Below, piece by piece: positions 32,790 to 44,759 of a DNA stretch of 64,000 nt. Every line of letters starts with the position of its first letter. The first letter of the stretch is position 1. Source of the stretch: Escarpia spicata (taxonomy: Eukaryota > Annelida > Polychaeta > Sabellida > Siboglinidae); the NCBI GenBank assembly GCA_963995525.1, contig OZ023213.1, forward strand, positions 22,780,278 to 22,844,277. The letters run 5' to 3'. A program made the translations under genes and the position numbers. The notes under the pieces were generated by a model. It saw only the letters and a list, made by a program, of their open reading frames with translations. It was not told where the DNA came from and did not search any database.

Positions 32790-33090
32790 GGCAACTCTCG
32801 ACTGAGAAAACGCGGGTTCGAATCCTGTGCGGCGGTGTTGAACCTTGGGCAAGTTCGTTTATTCTACATTGCTTCAGTTCACTCAGCTGTATGAATGAGT
32901 ACCTGGCTATGGACAGTGGTGGATATTTGTGTACGAATAGTCTTCGCGCATTAATTGCAGCGTGGCTGAATGCTTCCCAAAAAAGTTCAGATGGTGTTCG
33001 ATTGAACAGGTCTGCCAGGGAGTAAAGTGTAAAGCGCTTTGAGCAGTCCTAAGGACTGGATACTGCGCTAAATAAGAACTTACCTTTTGC
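32790..33090 (+). mobile_element. tRNA-derived SINE copy
   Basis: B-box ggttcgaatcc at about 32815-32825, body (gaaccttgggcaagttcg, gagtacctggctatgg) and full tail ending ggatactgcgctaaataaga + acttacctttt. The A-box end is degraded. Confidence 0.85.
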
Positions 33091-34581
33091 ATTGTGGTCA
33101 CATATTTGGCAGACTACGACTTATTTGTTGAAATAAAGCATTTAATTTGTCACAGACACATAATACTATTGACGCAATAATAAACAGTTCATTATAACGT
33201 GACTTATCAGGTAGATTTTATTCAAACATAATTTCTGTAGTGCATACAACACACTTATGTATAGGAGCTAGCCGTTAACATGACGACATCGATCTACCAC
33301 TAGTGGCCATGAAAGACAACGATGTGGCCCACACTCTGTTTGATGTAGATTTGCCTAACTCACTGCAGTGGCAAAGACACGCATAACAATGTGGTGTGAC
33401 GTCACAACAAACATTCTGACCAATGAGTGGTATCTACCAAAACACCATGCCTTGGACTGGGCTTAAAGTAAAACAAATATACATGAACGATTTTGAAGTA
33501 TGTACACTTCAAGTTACCTCATTATGGTACAACTAACTGCATACACTTTAAAAATAGTCTAAGTTAATTAAACTACTATAACGTTAATCACTTGTTAAAT
33601 GGAATGGTGACATTGACCTTCAATGAATTCTGGACCACAGTACACCGCTGAGCAAATACCAAATGTGACTCGTACACATGTTGTACCATCACGTACACAC
33701 AGTAGAGCAATCAAGTGAGACAATGGGTGTATGGTCAACATAATTATACAAATAAATAACGATGTTTACAGATACGAAATGATACCATATACATCATACA
33801 CATAGAGAACATATAATGCTAAATAATACAAACAATTATTACCATATATACCCGGTACTAAAACATCTCATTTTCCTTGTAACATCGCAAATATTGATTG
33901 TGACATGTTCTGCTAATAGAGAAATGACTAGCTTGTTAACATCGCTTCTCAATTACAGTATTTGTTTTATAAATATAAAAAAACTATTCTAAACATTCCA
34001 AAGCAATGACGTTTTATGTTAAAATTTAACCGGTTATACAAATGTTGGAGTACGCGTATTTTTTTACCATAAATTAGCAACATCTGCCTTAGATAGTAAC
34101 CTCACATGGTAAACGTGAACGACACATGAAGACATAACACAGCATAGAAATAACACGAGACACAATAAATAGGCAGTTCAAAAAAAAATCTCTCGTTCTA
34201 CGCAATTATTTTTTCAACACAGACTAACTTAAACCTAAGAACATAATCATCCCCCCCTAATGCATCCTTCAATGTTAAAACAGCAAGTGAAACACAGCTG
34301 TCATCAAATCGATGACATTTAGCATAAATTGGATCAAATTTCAAAAAAGAAAACAACATGGATAATGTTCAGCCTAACACGATCCAACAGTGAATGAGAT
34401 AAGTGACCAGAAATAAGCCACCAAAACACAAGTTAAAACAAACCACTACACAGGTGCCAGTGAAAAAAGTTGCTCTGCACCGACTGGCTTTCTGTACACG
34501 ATGCAGGAACCAGCTGGCAGGTTTTGTTGAAGTGCCTACAATATAATGTCAAATAAAGTCATATATCGGAATGAAACTTTT
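33091..34581. other. Intergenic, no gene seen
   Basis: AT-rich with many stops in all frames. No repeats or domains recognised. Confidence 0.6.
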
Positions 34582-34881
34582 ATTTACGCAAGGCACCAAC
34601 ACAACACCAGGTAGAATGAAAATGGCCAGGATTTATTTCTGACATTTTAAACGTGAAAACATGCAATATTTACAACAAATGTGGGCCAATGGAGGTCCTC
34701 ATACATTGCGTCGTTTACCTAAACATCACACGACAAGAGGCCCACATTATGGGTATGAACAATAATATACGGAAATTAAACAATGATCCACGAATCACGT
34801 GGTACAATGATTATATAAATATATCAGTATTGTAGCTAATAAGGTTTTATATAATATCCAGAGAGGTGGGGCCATTCCGCC
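34582..34881 (+). repeat. 300-bp direct repeat, copy 1
   Basis: Appears identical to 35255-35554 (offset 673) by eye, from atttacgcaaggcacc to gccattccgcc. The 373 bp between them is unique. The 60-codon open frame inside is the same in both and has no recognised domain. Confidence 0.95.
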
Positions 34882-35254
34882 CCTATAACGATACCAGTTT
34901 TATTCGGAAGAACCTAAATATGGTAGGTGGGGAGGGAGGCGGAATTCAATTTCGTTATCGGGAACTCGAATACGGGAAACTTGTTCGGATACGTCCGCTC
35001 ACTTGAGAACCTAGATCGTTGTGTGCTGCAATTTCCCCGCGCACAAGTTACGCGGTCTTTCTGCGCTATGCTGATTGGCTGGGAGTTTACCTTGTATTAC
35101 TATGCAGTTGTCATGCAACAGCTGCGGCTGTATGGGTAATCTACATATCGGACCCTGACCTGGTTAAAGTCCACCTCACCCACAAAGGGTGGTTCATATC
35201 AGTAGTGATGCCACCTCACGTAAAGATCAGTATGAAATCTAATTTCATACCTAA

Positions 35255-35554
35255 ATTTACGCAAGGCACCAACACAACACCAGGTAGAATGAAAATGGCC
35301 AGGATTTATTTCTGACATTTTAAACGTGAAAACATGCAATATTTACAACAAATGTGGGCCAATGGAGGTCCTCATACATTGCGTCGTTTACCTAAACATC
35401 ACACGACAAGAGGCCCACATTATGGGTATGAACAATAATATACGGAAATTAAACAATGATCCACGAATCACGTGGTACAATGATTATATAAATATATCAG
35501 TATTGTAGCTAATAAGGTTTTATATAATATCCAGAGAGGTGGGGCCATTCCGCC
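35255..35554 (+). repeat. 300-bp direct repeat, copy 2
   Basis: Second member of the identical pair. The break points share only a few bases, so the structure is a 673-bp unit repeated 1.4 times, a pair of LTR-like ends around 373 bp, or an assembly artefact. Confidence 0.95.
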
Positions 35555-38115
35555 ACCAGGTCACCTAGACATGTGACCGCCCTCCATCATATAAAAATAT
35601 TGATAACAAAAACATGTTTCTATAATTTAGATTAAATATATCATATATTAATATGTCTCTACCACGTAAACTAATATTAATATTTGACAAGACCAGTCAA
35701 TGTTGTTTGAGATTTATAAAACACACTTTCTGGTCTGTTTTGACAGTTGCTGTTGACAAAGTGTGGACGATTTAGATATAATGTTTCTTTGTTTGAGCTG
35801 CGCTGACTTCGACTGTTGCTACAATGTGATACATTTAAGGCTTAGTTTACAAGAGTCAGTCTGACCTTGGGTCAATCCGTTGTACACAACACGAGGGGTA
35901 AACATCAACGCTACCCAGTTTATAACGCCACAACTTAACTAACGACTGTCTAAATAAACACAAACACACAATACGGGGACATTTGTCACATCCGGCGACA
36001 TTGCGACATAATTTAACGGCGTTTTCGGGAGTCGAACCCTTTCTGGGGCCTTCACACCCATAAAGTCACTGCCCTGATATGACGTCGGTGTATCGCAGGT
36101 TATAACCCCCGAGCAACAAGGGTCGGGTTCTCTTTGACATCGCGGGGTAAACCGGGGAAAGAAGGGTGAATGACCAGGACTAAGTTAATTGATCTACTTA
36201 CCATCCATACTCTGTCACCAAACTTAACTCGTCCTCCAGAGTTAAGATTACACTCATTACAAGGCACAATTACAACAACACTAACTTCACGACTACAACT
36301 TCCGGTGTAATTATTTACCACCAATTACGTGTGGATTCGTAATGAAACGTGGGCTTTGTAATTGTAACTTGACCACGAAACAGATCCACTTTTGGTGATC
36401 TTCTAAAAGATGACAAATTAGCAGTGCACCTGTCAAAGTTTGTCACGTAGGTGTGTTTAGTTTAGTGACACATGAACTGAAACACGTGTCGTGTCAATGT
36501 CAACACACATATAAAAGGGCTTACTTACATGAGGGTTAACCCCCTCCATGCCCTCAGCGTCTCCGTCACGTGACCCTCTACAGACGATGTCAACTTGCCG
36601 TAACTTGTCTCAACATCTGTAAATTGTAAACAAACCTTTGAGTTATGATTGTCGTCAAAACTTTGTTTATTTCGGCAGCTGTAAAAGTTAATTGTTTGAG
36701 ATCGACGCAAACATCAAAACTAAAACGAGTCATATAAAATGTCATCCAAGACAATAAACTGATTTGACGCATCGAGTCGCACAAATTTGCGATGTTTTTA
36801 CGGGATATTTTTGTACAAAAGTTAAAAAGTAATCAACTGAGAAATAAACTCGATCAGCCACAACAAAGTGTCAGTTTCAGGGTGATCATATCGGGGTTAT
36901 TTATGTTGGGGTAAAATGTAGTCAATTACATAACATAAGATAAAGGAATGCTACAAAGAAATATAAATTCTACCATTTAATAAAATTAGACGTGTACGTC
37001 TCTTACCAGAAATGTGTCAACCCGGGACACGCGTCCCAGATTGTCCGACACACGTCCCAAATGTGTCGTCTGTGAGGCAACACTGCCATCCTGTCAACAA
37101 GAAACATTTTCTTATTAACTGTGTAACGGCCCACGACAGACGTTCACATCAACACAAGTTACTTGACAATGTCACATCTTTGAACTGTTGTGTGACATTG
37201 TTGTCACCAAAGCTTGTATTTACCCTAGTGCTTTAAGGTGTCTCAACGACTGGAGGCCGTGACAGAGACGTGTGATGGTGGCTCTGACACCAAAGATGGC
37301 ATTGAAGTGGAGACTGAAAGCAAAAAGTATAAATTATATGAGTGATTCACCACTGTAAATTATATCTCTGAATTAATACAACTCACACAGTATCTAATTC
37401 ACGACTCGTTAATTACATCATATGATATGTAGGGGAAGTAGGGGCATGTCCGCACCTCGAGGCGTGTCCGCACACCCTATTATTGACGCATCGCATAACA
37501 TCTGGTTATTGGAAATGGAATCATGTTAAACAGTAGCGTCTAACCCCCAAATCGACCATTTGCATGTTCTATTTAATTAGAGTTCCGTAAGTAAATAGTT
37601 ATGAAATAACACATTGTTTTCGTAAAAACTGATGTAATTATACTCATATATTGTCATGTGTATTATATCAACAGTGAAGCGTGCATACGAATGTATAATT
37701 CCAAACTTCATTTTAATGGTGTTGTAATAGTGGAAATACAGCTTATTTTCATAAGCATTTTCGAACAATTCGGAAATGATCACGTGTTGGATGCTTGGGG
37801 CATGACCCCACACGCCTGTGCAGACATACCCCACACGCTGTGCAGACATGCCCTGTTTTTCGGCGGTTATATGTAACACAATGTAATACATTTAGATACG
37901 TCAACTGCTTAGTGCGGGTATTACTGGAAATGTCGATATTAGATACTACATGATGATTATTTATAATTACTTCACATAAATCATCCACTGCTTCAATGTG
38001 CATTAAACTGTATCATGTTGACCTCACATTTTGCCACGTTGCATATCATTAGCCTATAGGTTAAATAACACTGCAACTGATCAAGGCTAATAGCTGGCGT
38101 GATTGCTTCAGGTGC
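35555..38115. other. Intergenic, no gene supported
   Basis: Mostly non-coding. A 39-codon frame at 37228-37344 (after ctttaag, reading SQRLEAVTETCDGG and ending YKLYE-stop) has coding-like composition but no family match and a poor acceptor. A B-box-like ggttcgactcc occurs on the minus strand near 36031-36041 without a foldable tRNA. Confidence 0.45.
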
Positions 38116-38118
38116 ACA

Positions 38119-38440
38119 ATGGTGAGATGTTATAGGAAGAAAACCAACAAACAGTCATGGAGTGATGAAAACATGCAACTGGCTATTGAGCTGTGGAACA
38201 AGAGGGGGCGTTGGATATCACCAGATTGCGAAACAATTCAATGTGCCCTGGTCAATGCTGCGATATCGAATAAAGAATAAGAAAAAAATCATAACCGGTG
38301 CTAAAAAAAATTTTGCAGGGGGGTTTAGAACCATCTTCTCTGAGGAACAAGAAGACAAATTGTGTTTGTACATCCTCCGTATGGAAGGTCTTATTTGGAC
38401 TGAGCAGAGATGACATACGGCATGTCGCTTACCAGATGAA
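38119..38440 (+). pseudogene. Second pogo-like transposase, N-terminal remnant
   Basis: MVRCYRKKTNKQSWSDENMQ, then in another frame GYHQIAKQFNVPWSMLRYRI, the psq-type helix-turn-helix of pogo/Jerky transposases, then FRTIFSEEQEDKLCLYIL and FGLSRDDIRHVAYQM in a third frame. Two frameshifts in 320 bp. It stops abruptly where repeat R2 begins (about 38446). Distinct in sequence from the OTU-bearing element. Confidence 0.85.
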
Positions 38441-39490
38441 AACAAAGGAAATGAATTCGTTATTCTCGAAAACGCCTAAAAGTGGTCTCATTTATGGTGC
38501 TACTACTTTTGGTTCTCGAGTTATTGCACAACCTTTCTCCGGACAGCGGCCATCTTGGTTTTGTCCCATATGACTGTCACATAGGGGGCTCAGCTTGGCT
38601 CCCATGGAAAAATGAAATGTCACGGCCATATCTAACGCTGCTCCAAAAATGGTGATTGTGGAAAGATGTGAACAATTATAAGATTAAGCCCCCTGACTAA
38701 TGGCCTATTGCAATCTATCAAGGCGGGTGGGATGCAGGAATTTGGGATGGGCTCAGCTCAAAATGAACTGCATTTTAAAAGGGGCAGGACCCAAGTGTTA
38801 CACATTTGGAGTTGAGTCCATTCTCAGTGTTCAACATTACGAAAATTTTTATTTTGTGTACAAAATGTGCATTAAATTTAGGTGCAAATGAATGGAGATT
38901 AAAACAAATTCCAGTGAACAAGAATATTCAAGACAACTAGAAGGCATTGATCTGTGCTGTGAAGATGTCAAAAACAATTTCTTCAGACCAATAAGAAATA
39001 AACATTCCCGTAATTTAACAGCATGATATTTTCTCTCGAAATCTCCAACAACACCCCGTCTTCGAGACAGCGCGACACCATGGGAGATGTGCCGAGACGT
39101 GCTGAACCAAAAAATGTCCAACAGCACCCACCCCAATCTTCCTATGCCAAGATCCGAGATATATGGAAAGCATGCTGAACCCCTGAGGAATCTCCCGGAT
39201 TTCAACAAAAAAGTTGGCAGGTATAAATGATATATTTTCCTTGTCATGTTGTAAGAACTTCTAGGGTCAGGTATGTTTAAAATGTCAGACAAGTATCCAA
39301 AAATAAAAATAAATTATCCTGGTACGATTTAACCATGGGAGTAGAATATCATATTTAGACACATCTGCCTGATTCACAGTGTGAATGTTGTTGTCTGTTT
39401 ATTGCTCTCACACAGACTGCAATATTTACACTTGTCTTTGACGTGAATAATACAGACGGCGTATTGCACACAACAGTGTAATCCACTTAC

Positions 39491-39580
39491 TTGAACATGT
39501 AGTGCCATCAAACATATAACCGTACAAGCATGTCGTACATTGATCAGCAATGGTGCAGTAATCACAGATGTCAGCACAAG
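39491..39580 (-). CDS. Cysteine-rich exon, phase 1-1 (candidate)
   Basis: On the minus strand, gccttcag|...|gtaagt borders a 90-nt exon reading CADICDYCTIADQCTTCLYG and MFDGTTC. The seven-cysteine spacing resembles the short extracellular EGF/furin-like repeats of large invertebrate receptor or matrix proteins. It joins in phase to the exon at 40021-40122. The next exon downstream may start near 39430 (CKYCSLC) or 39415, both uncertain. No start or stop of a gene was found. Confidence 0.45.
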
Positions 39581-40020
39581 CTGAAGGCAGAAGAACTTCA
39601 TATTACACCCAGAATTGTATGTGGTTCTCAGAAACACTGCGAGGTCTCAGCAGCACTTGGATCCACTGCAACATACAGTAAGAAGGCTGCATGTTTATCT
39701 GCAAGGCAACCGGATAACATTTACATGTGTCCGCTGTACAGCTCGTCTTTGTTCTGCAATGTAGAATATGTGATATAGATTTCAATATGCATTTGCAGCA
39801 CAGTATTGTAATTTTGTGAGTGCATTGTGCTATTCCGCTAACAATGCAGTTGTTTGTGTTGGACTCCCCATGTTAATTTACGTGTAGGGAAGGACATCAC
39901 TGCAAACTCAACACACCATTTTGTCTAATGGTGTTGCACCACCAGCACAACTTACAACAAATAACCAATGTTGAAGTTGAACGTGTATCAATATCAAACA
40001 CTGTAGAATGCAGTACATAC

Positions 40021-40122
40021 CTTTACATGTCTTTGAAGTACTGTCATAAACTAAGGGTGACTTGCAAGAGTCATTGTCACACACGTTTGCCACAGAACAC
40101 TTGGAGCAGTCAGCCGCACATT
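40021..40122 (-). CDS. Cysteine-rich exon, phase 1-1 (candidate)
   Basis: On the minus strand, gttgtag|...|gtatgt borders a 102-nt exon reading CAADCSKCSVANVCDNDSCK and SPLVYDSTSKTCK. Same repeat type as the exon at 39491-39580. The leftover g plus ct of that exon gives Ala in frame. A decayed copy lies at 47179-47279. Confidence 0.5.
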
Positions 40123-41075
40123 CTACAACAAGCAAATAAACATCAGTTGAGCAGTCACAACAAGGAACAGTAGATGACACAGTCCCTCAAGACAGACATC
40201 AGCCATAGAGACAGGGAGAGGGGGAGAGAGTGGCACAGACAACAGAGATAAGGAGAGAGGGAGAGCGAGGCAGAGAGAGAGGAAGAGCGATGGAAGAGGA
40301 AGGCAGAGGGAGGGAGAGAGAGAGAGGGTGAGAGAGACAGAACAGGAGAGGGAGAGAGGGGGGAGAGGGGAGAGAGGGGAGAGAGAGGAGGGATGGAGAA
40401 TGATGGAGAGGAAGAGAGACAGACATACATAACATATAATATTCACATATTGCAGACATTTCATTACCATCTTTCTGGTAGATGTTTAATTATCAAATCT
40501 CGCAGGACTATCCCTACCCTGTCGCCCCCTTACACGAATATATCATAACAACTTACGACACATTATTGTCAACTTTTATGTAGTGCACTACACGGAACAG
40601 TACACCAGGCCTTAGAGAGACGATGATCTCGCTGACTGCAGATCCATAGTCCTTCACTCAGTTCACATGCAGTGCATTGAGCGAATTGATTTGCTTATCA
40701 GCAAGACATGTGGTTCTGCAACTGTCAACGATGCAAGGCATCGACTCTTCTCCAGTGACAGTCGTCAACCACCCAGGCTGCCCTCTTCGAACATATCAAG
40801 AGGTACTTATTCCAAGCCTCTTTCATCTGAAAGCAGTCAACCGCTAGCCACCAGGCAATCGCTGTGTTTGGTCAATAGGGATGGTAACAGGATGAGCACA
40901 GCAAGCAATGGCTTCCTTTCTGGACCACTCTCGCCGACGCAAGTATGACTTGTGCTCTCCTCCTACATGGTGGCTGCACGAAACGTGCAAGGGCAATTGA
41001 AAGAACTGCAGGGCAGGCCTTCATTGCACGGCATTGTGCAATAGCGAGGGTGGCTGCCTAAACAATGATGGCAAA

Positions 41076-43310
41076 GTTTTAGTGTTCCAAAGCTGAGATA
41101 CATAGTTACATTTTCTTCACAACATTGGACATGGTAATAGCACTGGATATTTTGTTATAATATTAATACTGCAGCAAAATTTTATTTTGACATGAATTAT
41201 GATGAGTACTTTTCTCCTGCAATAATGTTTGACAGGTGCCCTCTTTAAATTCTTGTAACTTTAAAAGTAGACATCAGAATTTAATAATTATTTATGTAAG
41301 CTAAAGCTAACAAACACAGCTACATTTGCTTCACTGGATTGTATATGGTAATAGCAGCAGATATTTTGTTATACCATGAAGTTTTGTTTTCATGTGAATA
41401 ATGACGACTTTAAAACTGATTTTTCTCCTGAACTAATTTTGGATAAAGGCCCTCTTTAAATTCTTGTAACTTTGGTTCTAGTGGGAATAGTTGAATACAG
41501 TAAACTGCATTGGAATTGGAAATAGTGTTGCTTTCCATTTCTTGAATAAAACTACATATTATTTTTTTGTCAATGTGACTGGTTTTCCTGGGCACACATA
41601 ATATCTAGTATGTACAATCGCTTTAATCATAGTAAGTAACAGGGAGTATAACATTATACAATGTTCTTCCCTTATTGTTTTCATTCCCCAAACTCACCAA
41701 AACCCTCCAACTGCAGTACCCAAAGTAAAACTGCACGTCACAACACACACCCTTGATCTGCAAAATACATCCAATTACCCCCCTAGATCCACACCTGATT
41801 ATAATGTATAACAAATTATCATTCTCCATTTGGGTTCTAAGGCAACTGAAATGTGTTGTCAAGGGATTATTTGTTGGAAATCACAAATCCACACTGTGTA
41901 CCGAACGTTATCCCCTGCCCTCTTCATTGGATGGATAGTGAAGGGGCACTCTTGCCTGCTTGGTGTGTAGCTTTCATCACCTTTGTAGTCGGCGTACAGA
42001 CAGATGTATGTTATGGTCGTCTTTCTGCGGAACTGGATGTTGATGAGATAGGGTTAAGGGCCGTCAGACAGCCAGTAGGTGTCTAAGGAGCCATCTATCA
42101 ACTGGTCGACACCAAAGCCTGTAAGGAAGGCAAAGGTAAGTTCTTATATAGTGCAGTACATGTACCAGATGCTTGCAAGACACATATTATTTATAATCAT
42201 GTTTTTATTTCAGACAAGCATTGTGTCCATATTAGAAAAAAGTACATCGATAAAAACATCCATATCAAATAGAAACAAATAGATAAAGAAAGAAAAAAAA
42301 ATATGTTAATAAAAACAGGATATTAAAAATTACTTTAAAATTATACACAGCCTTGACCCACTGATGCCGCAATTGTGACGTACTGTATATGTCGCTAGTA
42401 ACAATCTCTGAATAATTGTATTAACAGACCTGTTGTAAATGGGGGCCAGTAGATAAGGTAGTAGCCCGTCGTGATCACACCCATAAGAGTAACATGTAAG
42501 TAAATGGGGGCCAGTAGATTTGAAAAGGTAGTAGCCCGCCTGGGAAAGTTACTGGCCCGGATTTTGTGTTACCATCAAAAATATCAGATGCATATATACA
42601 GTATTTGCCAAGTTTAAATACAGTGTGGCCAGTGTGACGACAGCTAGTCAGTCCGAGTCAGTATTTGAGTTGACACTGCTTTCATGTACAGGTCAATCAA
42701 GGCATTAGACTATTTCACGGTGGCACCACCCAAAATAAGTGGCCTTCACCTTGCCCTTGCTGACGCAGCATTACATTTGGCTTCCGTCACTTTAGTCACT
42801 AGTTAAATTTGGATTTAAGCTGTATTGCTTTCATATATCTAGAGAAGAAAAAGCGTGCATAACTCTAAAGTCGAGGCAGCTTCCAACCACCGTACTAAGT
42901 GTGTCCAAGGGACGCGGCGGGACTTAAAAAATGGCGTCTCTTGTCATAAAAACCTGTGCTGCCGGTGGTTAGAAAATTTATTCGATGGCTTTGCACGCCT
43001 GTTGGAGTTTGGACTCATTATTGATCAGAATTAGTATCTACGTTATGTTTAAAATGTCCTATAACTGAGTCGGGTCTAAGCATTCTGGCGAACTGCATCT
43101 AATAACCGTTGCGGTCGTGCCGCGACCGCCGCTTCGTCTCGGCAGCATTCGGGAACCGGAAACAAGTGGCCCGTCGGGCCAGTAAAATATAAGAACTGGT
43201 GGCCCGACAGCTTCAAAAAAGGCACCGGGCCATCGGGCCAGTGTTAATGTCGAGGCCTGTATACCATCAATGTTCTTTGGTAGTTTAACTTTACTGTTCA
43301 TATGGTTCTT
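41076..43310. other. No gene recognised
   Basis: AT-rich. A short imperfect duplication (gggggccagtagat, aggtagtagcccg) lies at 42437-42540, and several ggcccg/cgggcc inverted motifs at 43165-43250. A SINE tail occurs near 42131-42160. Confidence 0.5.
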
Positions 43311-43319
43311 AATTTCCTT

Positions 43320-44611
43320 CCAGAACTGTCAATGATCTTTTTGACATAACTTTTCTGCAATGGAATCAGCAATAAAAGTGTCTCTATCTTTTTTACATTT
43401 TCTGACCGGCTGCTTAAATTTTCTTCTGAAGAGTTTCATGACATTAAAAACATCACCTTGTCTAGGTTTCCAACCTGTCTTCACAGCCAGTACGCATCAC
43501 GAGCTGCACTGTGCAATTCTTTCACACACTCATTCCATCCTCACAACATCATATTTATAAGACCATTTATGAGTTGACACAAGTGTTTGTCCAGACCTCT
43601 TCAGAGTGGATACGATAGAGGTATCACGCTCACCAATGTCGTCATGGTGACTACAATTGTGACAATTAGGATTATTGCATTTAACACTGGATGGAACATT
43701 CAGTTTAGACAGTTCAACGTACGTGCATTCTCTATACAAGTCAATATCATGTGGATGTAAGGTGTCCCAATGTGTAACTTGTATGTATATGTATAACATA
43801 TGCTGGTACAATAGCACTGTCAATGGGGATGATGATCAGAATTAGTACAGTCACAAAGTATCGACATTCTAGTTATGCAATCATCTGCATCAGCAGTGCA
43901 TATAACATGGTCTAGCCATGACGTAGTTCCTCAAGCAGAACTAACATATGTATCTGTCGGGAGAGTGTCCTCATCGCATATAACATGGTCTAGCCATGAC
44001 GTAGTTCCTCAAGCAGAACTAACATATGTATCTGTCGGGAGAGTGTCCTCATCACATACAGACAATGAATTCTCTGCAGAAATCAAGAAAGACTTCTCCA
44101 AAAATTATTTCTTAGAAATATCTGCATTAAAATCACCGACAATTGTTATACACAAGCTATTAATATTACCAATGTATACAGCAATTTTAGACATATAAGC
44201 ATTAAACCTGTCCCAGTTTTCTTCACATTCGTACGGTAAGTATACATTTAATAAATCATACTCTTTCTTGTCCCAACATATTTTTATGCCGCAAAGCCAG
44301 TCATAGTAATGATCCTTTATGGTAATGTATTTATCAATGGAGCATTTCCATAAAAATGCTACCCCACCATTTGGCCTCGCTGATAAAATAGCACTTGAGG
44401 TGTCTACAGGAGACACACAGTACCCAGCATAACTATCATGGCAGGTGTTGAGTAAATGACAATCTTGTTTAGTAAGCATGAGCTCCCGTAGACATAGAAT
44501 ATCACAATTATTTATATTCAAAATGTAGTATAAATTTGATGGCTGCATATGGTATGGGCAAGTCAAGAATCTGTTTGATGTCACTGAAAACCACGATAAA
44601 ATCGGCGCCAT
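43320..44611 (-). mobile_element. Non-LTR retrotransposon 5' fragment with endonuclease
   Basis: Minus strand, from 44611: INNCDILCLRELMLTKQDCH, SARPNGGVAFLWK, LNVYLPYECEENWDRF and IVGDFNADISKK are the order of an AP-type endonuclease of CR1/Jockey-group LINEs. The LREL Glu site and GDFNAD are visible. Downstream CNNPNCHNCSHHDDI (about 43660-43690) is the usual linker to the reverse transcriptase, which is missing. It includes a 78-bp tandem duplication. Probably the same family as 23517-24305. Confidence 0.88.
43898..44053 (-). repeat. 78-bp in-frame tandem duplication in LINE endonuclease
   Basis: 43898-43975 and 43976-44053 are near-identical (gcatataacatggtctagcc start in each). 78 bp is 26 codons. 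The segment encodes the TTSWLDHV end of the endonuclease domain. Confidence 0.9.
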
Positions 44612-44759
44612 TTTTGATTCAGTCTACATAGAAGCCTTCAAAGTACACTTTTGCATACAAATGTCGCATTAATCAGCACGTAGGCCTGCGCACAGTGATA
44701 TTATATATTGTCTATTGGATTGTCTTACTCGTTATCATCACCAGTATGAAGTACATTAT

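Larger units (their letters stand above)
38446..41075 (+). repeat. Repeat family R2, copy a (2.6 kb)
   Basis: Starts ttattctcgaaaacgccta, contains ggttctactacttttggtt-like DNA, a GA-rich block (40205-40432) and ends near cctaaacaatgatggcaaag. Matches copy b (45985-48210) and copy c (57575-58785). Copy a holds about 500 bp (39440-39940) absent from b, including the cysteine-rich exon at 39491-39580. Open frames over the GA block are low-complexity. Confidence 0.85.

Noticed and set aside
34653..35508. Two identical 60-codon genes
   Set aside because: They are the same open frame inside the 300-bp direct repeat and have no recognisable domain.
36010..36085. Possible minus-strand tRNA with B-box ggttcgactcc
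   Set aside because: The T-arm pairs poorly and no acceptor stem or D-arm could be formed.
40123..40470. Ser/Leu/Pro-rich membrane-like proteins on the minus strand (also 47312-47659 and 58273-58542)
   Set aside because: Translation of the GA-rich/CT-rich block of repeat R2. Low complexity, differs in every copy.
43530..44198. Plus-strand frame at 43875-44198
   Set aside because: Shadow of the minus-strand LINE endonuclease and its 78-bp duplication.
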